This document shows, piece after piece, positions 57,942 through 64,000 of a stretch of 64,000 nt of DNA (its first letter is position 1; every line of letters starts with the position of its first letter). The notes beneath the pieces are model-generated. The model saw only the letters and a program-made list of their open reading frames with translations, searched no databases and was not told where the DNA came from. Position numbers and translations under genes: made by a program. The DNA comes from Podocnemis expansa (lineage: Eukaryota > Chordata > Testudines > Podocnemididae): assembly GCA_007922195.1 (NCBI GenBank), contig ML681996.1, positions 15,191,990-15,255,989 on the forward strand, read 5' to 3'.

Positions 57942-58652
57942 CAAGTTCCAAAGGGACAGCAGTGTTAGTCTAGTAAAGCAAAAAACGCAAGGAGTATTGT
58001 GGCACTTAAAGACTAACGGATTTATTTATCAAAGCATCTGATGGAGATTTTCTCCTACGAAAGCTCATGCAATAAATAAATCTGTTAGGCTGTGTCCACA
58101 TGAGGCATCATCCCTGGCTGCTTACAGGAAGCCAGGGGCTGGGGGAGTGGGCTGCCCCTGCAACCCTGCTACCCAGCCAAGCAGGCGGCCAAGCCGGCTG
58201 GGGCGCCCGCCACCCCTCCCCGCACCAGGCAAGAGCACTGGCAACCCCCTCAAGCCGGCTCTGGGACCCCAGCCAGCTGATAGAGGGGGTGCCCCACAGT
58301 CCCTCCCCCACTGTCCCAACAGCAGCGGGGGAGTCAGGCCAGGGGGATCCCTGCCATGGGGGCAGTGTTCTCCTGCCTGGCTCTCCAGGTAAGAGGCAGG
58401 CAGGGGATTGGTTGGCTACATGGCCCTGCCAGGGGGCCATGTTGCCACACCTTATGGTGCCCCTGTGCTGAATCGAAATAGCATGTCCACACACTGGGCA
58501 TGCTATTTCAATTTGAGAGGCTTGCTTTATTTCAAATTAAGTTTTTCTTAATTCAATTTAAGTTGTTTTGAAATAAGGCTTTTATTTTGAAATAACACTT
58601 TACGTGTGGACATAGCTGTCTTTAAGTGCCACATGATTCCTTGCTTTTTTTT
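57942..58652. mobile_element. PLE tail foldback split by a TIR element
   Basis: Left long arm CAAGTTCCAAAGGGACAGCAGTGTTAGTCTAG through GGCACTTAAAGACTAACGG; right arm from CATCTGATGGAGATTTTCTCCTACGAAAGCTCATGC to AATAAATCTGTTA at 58087, then resuming at 58617 with GTCTTTAAGTGCCACATGATTCCTTGC. The flanks TCTCCCTCTTGT (57930-57941) and TCTCTCTCTTGT (58653-58664) agree at 11 of 12, though both are CT-rich. CTGATGG-A-GATTTTCTC-CTAC-GAAA keeps the order of the hammerhead-like core. Confidence 0.8.
58088..58616. mobile_element. TIR element (GGCTGTGTCC family) inside a PLE foldback, 529 bp
   Basis: The ends GGCTGTGTCCACATG and TACGTGTGGACATAGCT are inverted and match the 55.4- and 62.6-kb elements. 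It interrupts the PLE text between CTGTTA and GTCTTTAAG. The left 350 bp is GC-rich with spurious ORFs on both strands; only the right 150 bp keeps the AT-rich palindromes. The expected right-hand copy of GTTA is missing. Confidence 0.75.
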
Positions 58653-58737
58653 TCTCTCTCTTGTGCCTTCTTTCTCTTCTCTTGTCGTCTCTTTGAAGAT
58701 TCACTGACCACCAGTTGCAAATAGGCAAAGACTAGAC

Positions 58738-59209
58738 CAGTGTGGCCAAACTTATGGAAATCAACAGCCACACAAGTAGATCATTAAACCTTCGAGAGCC
58801 GCACTGAGGCATATAGCCATATACTTTTACCTATTCCAAAATTACTAACTTTAAAATTCATTGCACACTTCAATTTTATCATAAAAAGAGGACAAATATT
58901 GATCCTACTGATATCAGATTCTAATAATTACTTAAGGTTACCATAAAAATTAAGCCTATACAGTAAAAACTTTGCTGCTGCTCTACGTAAAAGACTGTGG
59001 GCTAGTGGTGTTATTTAAAATCCCAACCATGCCGCATTTCTCCCTGCCATCCCTGACCATGCCACGCTTCTCCCCACTGTCCCAACCCCCTCCTGAACTC
59101 CTAGGCTGGGGCTGCTTTCCTAAATTGATTTGCTGACATTCTTCCAGGAGCCACAATTTTTCATTCAAGAGCCACATGTGGCTCCCGAGCCAGAGTTTGG
59201 CCATGCCTG
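58738..59209. mobile_element. 472-bp hAT element with perfect TSD
   Basis: CAGTGTGGCCAAACTTATGG and GAGTTTGGCCATGCCTG are inverted ends. Perfect 8-bp TSD GACTAGAC (58730-58737 and 59210-59217). The internal phrases 'gagccgcactgag' and 'gagccacatgtggctcccgagcc' are typical of a short hAT family. Confidence 0.9.
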
Positions 59210-59217
59210 GACTAGAC

Positions 59218-61865
59218 CCAAAAATTAAATGTTTGTGCCCAGCGCTTACAGACCCTGGCACATGTTAATGTTTATTTAATGTCGCTTCTCAGGTGGTCTG
59301 ACACCAGCCTGTTGTATGTAAGATTGACTCAGAGATGGCTTCTGCAAAGGTCACTTGAGATTGTAAATGCTAACCTTGCCTCACTGAGCTTCCCATAAAA
59401 CAAGTAATAATCCTTTGTGGGTCTTTAAGTCCTGCTGGCTCCTCCCTAGATCCTTCTCCTGCCTTCATAATCTCATAACTTTTCTATGTAAAGTCCCCCC
59501 ATTTCTTTCTCTTGGTGCACCGTTAGGCCTTCTCTCCTGAGTAGGAGCTTTCCTATCCCTCTTGTGCATTGGCTGCTTTTCTCAGTAAATGAGAGGTGGT
59601 ATTTCCCAGCTGGGTATTTTATTTAGTGTCCTTTTAAGAGAGATCCTTTAGGTGCTGCTCTTCATACCTGAGAGTGGTTGTGCTCTTGAAGTGTTCCTCC
59701 CTCTTTCCAGCTTCCTCTCTTATCCCAGTCAACATTCCTTCTTTCTATAAAATAGGATCTAATGTCCAAGGCTGCAAGCGTGGGTTACTGCTGCATGTGT
59801 AGAGCCTGTTCCTGCCTCCTGTGGGGTGCTGAGTGCCACTAGGTGTCTCAGAGGTTGATGGGAGTTGTGGGAACTCAGCACCTGGCAGGAAGTGCTTAGC
59901 GCCTGGCAGGACAGACCCTTAATGATTAATCTGTTTGCTTACAGTCATTGCACTAGTAGTATCCAAGTTGCTGCTCTGAGACAGCTCTGCTTTGAATAGA
60001 GTTGTGTAACACTATGGAATGCCCCGATACTCTTCTGTTTCTTTTTATGTCTCTGCCTTTCAGTGTTGCTCAAGCAAACAAGCACTCAGACTTTCGTGTT
60101 GTCTCACTCTCACATGTGTTAATCTCTGGTTTTATATATAGTTTCTCTCCTTTCCATCTCCCTGGAGGAAGTTTCAAGGATACATCAATGTGCTGCTGGT
60201 AGTAATTAACATCCATGTGCTCCTGGTAATATTAGTCACACTGATCAGTAAAACATGAGGGCTAAACCTGTTCTTTACATTATTACCCACTTAAATACAG
60301 ATTTTAAATATTGGTACAGGTTCTGAGAGAGAGGAGAATGTATCCTGATTTCCCTCTTCTACCAAACCAGTGAGTCAAAGAGCAATTCCACACCCCACTG
60401 TTTATTATAGAAGGTTAAAATACAGTTTTTATTTTAGATTATTAAAAGGAAGAGTGGAGCAAAGGGTAAATCCTTTGCAATCATTAGCTAGTTTGGACAT
60501 GGGACAAACAAGTATGATCGGTGACATAAAAATACCATTCACTTCCTCTTCAGAAGTCTTTTCTGAATTTACCTTAATCTCTCATGATTGCTGAGGTTCC
60601 TTTGTCCCATGTTTTAAGTGACTTATCCCACTATTACTAATTATTTGTAGTATGGGAGTGACCAGAGACTGCTTGGGGATCTGAGCGTCACTGTGCTACC
60701 TGTATAAAAATGTAGTCTCTTCCCCAAAGAGCTTGCAGGCAAAACCCATGACAGGAGGCAACAGGTAGTTGCAGGAAACAGCTGCAAGGAAGGACAACTT
60801 AACAGCATGCAAACCATATTTGATTCAGTGAGCAGCAGTCACATCATGTCTACTATTTATCCATCTTAAAATCCTTCATCCACCTGGTCATTGCTAGTGA
60901 TACTGCTTCACACTGTAATATCACTGCATTATCAATTATTATTTAAGAGTTAAGAAGGTGGCTAGTTGGATATTCCAGCCAGAGATGATCACACTGTTGG
61001 GATTCTGTACCACTAAAAGACATTCCTGGAAATGCACAAATTGGGCCAGCTCTGAGCTGCGTTGGCAGTTCAATCTAGTGTGCCAGCACATATCCTGTTT
61101 GGCCAGCATTGCTACTCTCTGACATCACCAGCTAATCTTTGTCATGCTCTTAATTTAGTCAGTTTGCTCACAGTAATTTAACAGTAGTAGTAATGCTCCT
61201 ATACTACATACATCTGTGGGTAGGTTTCTGCATCACTTTGTACACAAAAATTTCTTCCCTCATATTCTTAGACTGCAAGGAGCATGAGCACTTGCAAACA
61301 CTTATGGGTGCAATAGGCAATGCCGATGACTGGTGAAGAGATGTGGAAGTATATCCAGCTGCAGACTGAATTCATTTTAGCTTCAATACAACTTGATATG
61401 AATTATACTGTAATATGCTGTTCACTGTCTATTCTAGATATTCTGCAAGCAGGAGGCTCTTGTCGTGGATGATAGTGTAACTTGCCAAATAGTGGAGAAA
61501 GAATGGGAAATAAAATCACGAACTTAAGTCTTTTTTAAAACTAATTTTATCTAATGACATTACTTAAAAAGCTGTCAAATAGCTGGATCAGATGAATGCC
61601 ATATAATGTGTTGTAGAATGACTCAGATGTGTTGATGGCAGGTTTATTAAGATTCAGGACAAGCTGTCTATATTGATAATTTCCATGGCTGATAGCTACA
61701 GCTGACACAGGAGAGAGTTTGAGGCCAGTAGTAGGATGATAGTGTGATGGGCTGCCATGTTAAAAATGAAGTGTTAGCAGCTAATTGATGATTCTCATCT
61801 TTGAGGTTAGTGGGGACTCCATGCCTTCCTCCGTAGCATGGGGCATGGCTCACTTACTGCTGGAG
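59218..61865. other. Upstream intronic sequence of the minus-strand gene, unassigned
   Basis: No splice-supported ORF on either strand, no recognisable repeat. Confidence 0.35.
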
Positions 61866-61869
61866 TCTC

Positions 61870-62045
61870 TGTACTGTAAAGTCTTTAACCCATGATGTAA
61901 GGAGGACTTGAATAACTCAGTCATGGGGTAGAGGTTTATTACAGGAGTCGGTTGGTGGGGTTCTGTGGACTGCACTGTGCAGGAGATCAGACTCATGTTG
62001 GTCCCTTTTTATCTTAAAGTCTGTGAGTTTTTACGGATTTCCAAT
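61870..62045 (+). mobile_element. CR1 LINE 3' end, sense
   Basis: GGACTTGAATAACTCAGTCATGGGG...GTTTATTACAGGAGTCGGTTGG...CTGCACTGTGCAGGAGATCAGACTC...ATCTTAAAGTCTGTGAGT is the reverse complement of the start of the 40.64-kb CR1 copy, so it is a 5'-truncated CR1 in plus orientation. Confidence 0.85.
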
Positions 62046-62647
62046 GGCCTGAACATCTTGGAGGAAAAAGCATGACTCGCTTAACTCATTTGCCCAGCAC
62101 CCCTTGCGGACTAATTGAGCATTTTGCTGGAGGAGGCAGCTTGTGAGTTGTATGCCAGGCCTCTTGCAGTAAAGAAATGAAGTGGCAAGTGCTTAGGGTA
62201 TGAGAAGAAGCATGAAAATATAAACTTAAACAAAACCAAGATACTGGCTGAGCCAAAGCGCAGGTCCCTAAGATTCTGAGTTTAGCTATTCTCCAGCAGA
62301 AGCTGAATTTTTAAGGGTCTGATTATCTGCTCCATGGCTTTGGAAACTCAACTGACTGTATCCCTGATTGAGGAATTTAAAGGGCCACTGCTATAGCATT
62401 CCATAGACTTAGGAAAAAGAGCATGTAGTAAATTTATTTGGCTTGGTGTGTGGGTGTGCCACGAAGGAGGCAGCTGGGAATGAATACACACTAGAGATAC
62501 TTAGGTTTTAATGTTTGTTTTCAACATGTGTCCACTTAACATGGAGTTATGCTCAGGGAAGTTCTGATGTAAAATGGCAGTGCTGTTCCTTGCCTATAGA
62601 GCTGTAGTGACAATCTTTAAACTGCACTTTCTCTTCTAAGAATCTAT

Positions 62648-63071
62648 GGCTATGTCTACATATGCATCGTTATTTCGAAATAAGGATTTTGAAATGAGAT
62701 TTCGAAATAAGTTAATTCAAATTAACAAAATGTTAATTCAAATTAAGGGAAAGCCTGCAATCCAAATGGCTGTTATTTTGAAATGGTTATTTTGAAATAA
62801 AGCCATTTGGACCTGTTGTTTTGAAACAGTTGTTTCAAAACAACGGGGTTGTTTCGAAACAACAGGTCTAATCGGCGTTATTTTGAAATATCCATTTTGA
62901 AATAATGGCCGTTTCGAAAACATCAGGGTTTAACTTTTTCGAAACAACGATTCTTATTTTGAAAGGACGGGATCCGTTCTTTTGAAATAAGAAAACGTCG
63001 TGTAGACTAAATTTCTTTTATTTTGAAATAACAATTGTTATTTCGAAAGAAAAGTGCTGTGTAGACATACC
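62648..63071. mobile_element. TIR element made of TTTCGAAA palindromes, 424 bp
   Basis: The ends GGCTATGTCTACATAT and GTGTAGACATACC are inverted, flanked by the 4-bp repeat CTAT (62644-62647 and 63072-63075). The interior matches the 55.4-kb element throughout, including the GACCTGTTGTTT...AAACAACAGGTC central foldback. Confidence 0.8.
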
Positions 63072-63413
63072 CTATATGTATGTTATTGGTACTGTGCGAT
63101 ACTATGAACGCAGGTTCCTCCCTGTCAGAGCCCACTAGAAGTTTCACAAGGTGCCTTGAGAGATCTAGCACCTTATTGCTGGGAGACAAGTCAGCTAATG
63201 TCCCTAGTAGTCACCACTACCCAGCTATTGGTATTTCTCCATGTTTCTTTCAGTCATGACACTGGCTTCATCAACTGTATGATCAAGACAGTCTTCTCTG
63301 AGACAGGCCTCCTACAGTTCACCAACTGTGACCTAAACAGTCTGAGGAACATGTGTTTCTTGCACTGGGTGCTTACATATGACATGTGGCTACAAGGGAA
63401 TCTATTATACATT

Positions 63414-63553
63414 AAACAAAACAAGAAGTCCTGTGGCATTTTTAAGACTAACAAAAATTTATTTATTGTATGATAAATAAATATGATAGTCTTTAAAAGT
63501 GCCACAGGACTCCTTGTTTGTTTTTTCTGACCCAGACTAACAGGGGTACCCCC
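63414..63553. mobile_element. PLE tail foldback
   Basis: Short left arm (AAACAAAACAAGAAGTCCTG) and long right arm (ACTCCTTGTTTGTTTTTTCTG...ACTAACAGGGGTACCCCCC) with a minimal centre (TTATTGTATGATAAATAAATATGATAG). No TSD found. Confidence 0.8.
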
Positions 63554-63865
63554 CAGACCTTGTTATCACACATGATGCTCTCTAGGCCCACCTAAATCCC
63601 TTTGAAGCAAACAGCCAACCTTCCAATGAACTCAGTGGATGTTGGTTCAGGCCCACAGTGGACTAAATGGGATAGTCCCTGTCTTGGTGAATCTGTGACA
63701 GGTTGTCTACACTGAAGTTTTTATTTAATCATTTCTCTATGCTTTCTTCCACTAACAGTTATTTAAGCGTCACATTCTTTTTGGCACTATTCTCATGCAG
63801 TTTGGACTACATTGTACTTATTCTGGCTGATACCTTTCTAAGCTTGGGACTTAATTTTAGATCAA

Positions 63866-64000
63866 TGGTTTACAATGTTCTAGGTTCAGGACCCATTTGA
63901 AAATGTTCTTGGTTTGTCATGACCCAGTAAATAGCCTACGGGTGGAGACCCTATGGTGGTTTCGGTCAGATCCTGCCACACAGAGGGATTGGGTCCTTCC
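63866..64000. mobile_element. Possible hAT copy (10.1-kb family) running off the window
   Basis: CAATGGTTTACAATGTTC...GGTTCAGGACCC...CATGACCCAGTAAATAG...GGTGGAGACCCTATGGTGG has the start and phrase types of the 10.1-kb family, but it is diverged and the right end lies outside. Confidence 0.35.

Overview
The window reads as a vertebrate nuclear genome segment: very low gene density, large introns, GT-AG splice signals, and most of the sequence made of decayed transposable elements. The mixture points to a reptile, most likely a turtle: CR1 LINE pieces, many short copies of a Penelope-like element (PLE) tail, non-autonomous hAT DNA transposons with 8-bp target site duplications (TSDs), a dead Ty3/Gypsy element, and TIR elements rich in TTTCGAAA palindromes. 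The species call is inference from repeat content. There is no bacterial operon, CRISPR array or rRNA, and no tRNA gene was noticed by eye.

Two genes can be supported, both only by their 3' ends and both unidentified. A plus-strand gene enters from the left; its last clear coding exon is about 627-810, and one or two further small exons are possible at 7.6-8.1 kb. A minus-strand gene enters from the right, with a 58-nt exon at 57275-57332 and a 1-kb terminal coding exon at 39508-40510 that ends in a very acidic tail. The splice phases of these two exons agree across a 16.8-kb intron. The genes are convergent, so about 8.5-39.4 kb is intergenic and 40.5-57.3 kb is intron.

Layout. 0-1 kb: plus-gene exon. 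1.15-1.75 kb: GC-rich hAT-like element. 4.5-5.5 kb: PLE with inverted tails and a GIY-YIG endonuclease remnant, bounded by a perfect 14-bp TSD. 10.1 kb: small hAT. 12.56-14.27 kb: C-rich 1.7-kb hAT-like element. 17-20 kb: unresolved, partly LTR-like. 20.9 kb: small hAT. 25.1-25.9 kb: one element nested in another. 28.1-32.0 kb: a 3.9-kb hAT-like element containing a 2-kb element and two PLE copies. 33.4-33.9 and 40.6-41.4 kb: CR1, antisense. 36.9-38.0 kb: two hAT-like insertions 55 bp apart. 45.5-49.8 kb: Ty3/Gypsy carcass interrupted four times. 55.4, 58.1 and 62.6 kb: TTTCGAAA palindrome elements, one of them inside a PLE copy. 58.7 kb: another hAT. 61.9 kb: CR1, sense.

The most interesting system is the PLE tail family: about 20 copies, ten of them inverted (foldback) pairs, many with TSDs of 7-17 bp, and many carrying a hammerhead-ribozyme-like core. 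In all ten inverted copies one arm is long and the other short.
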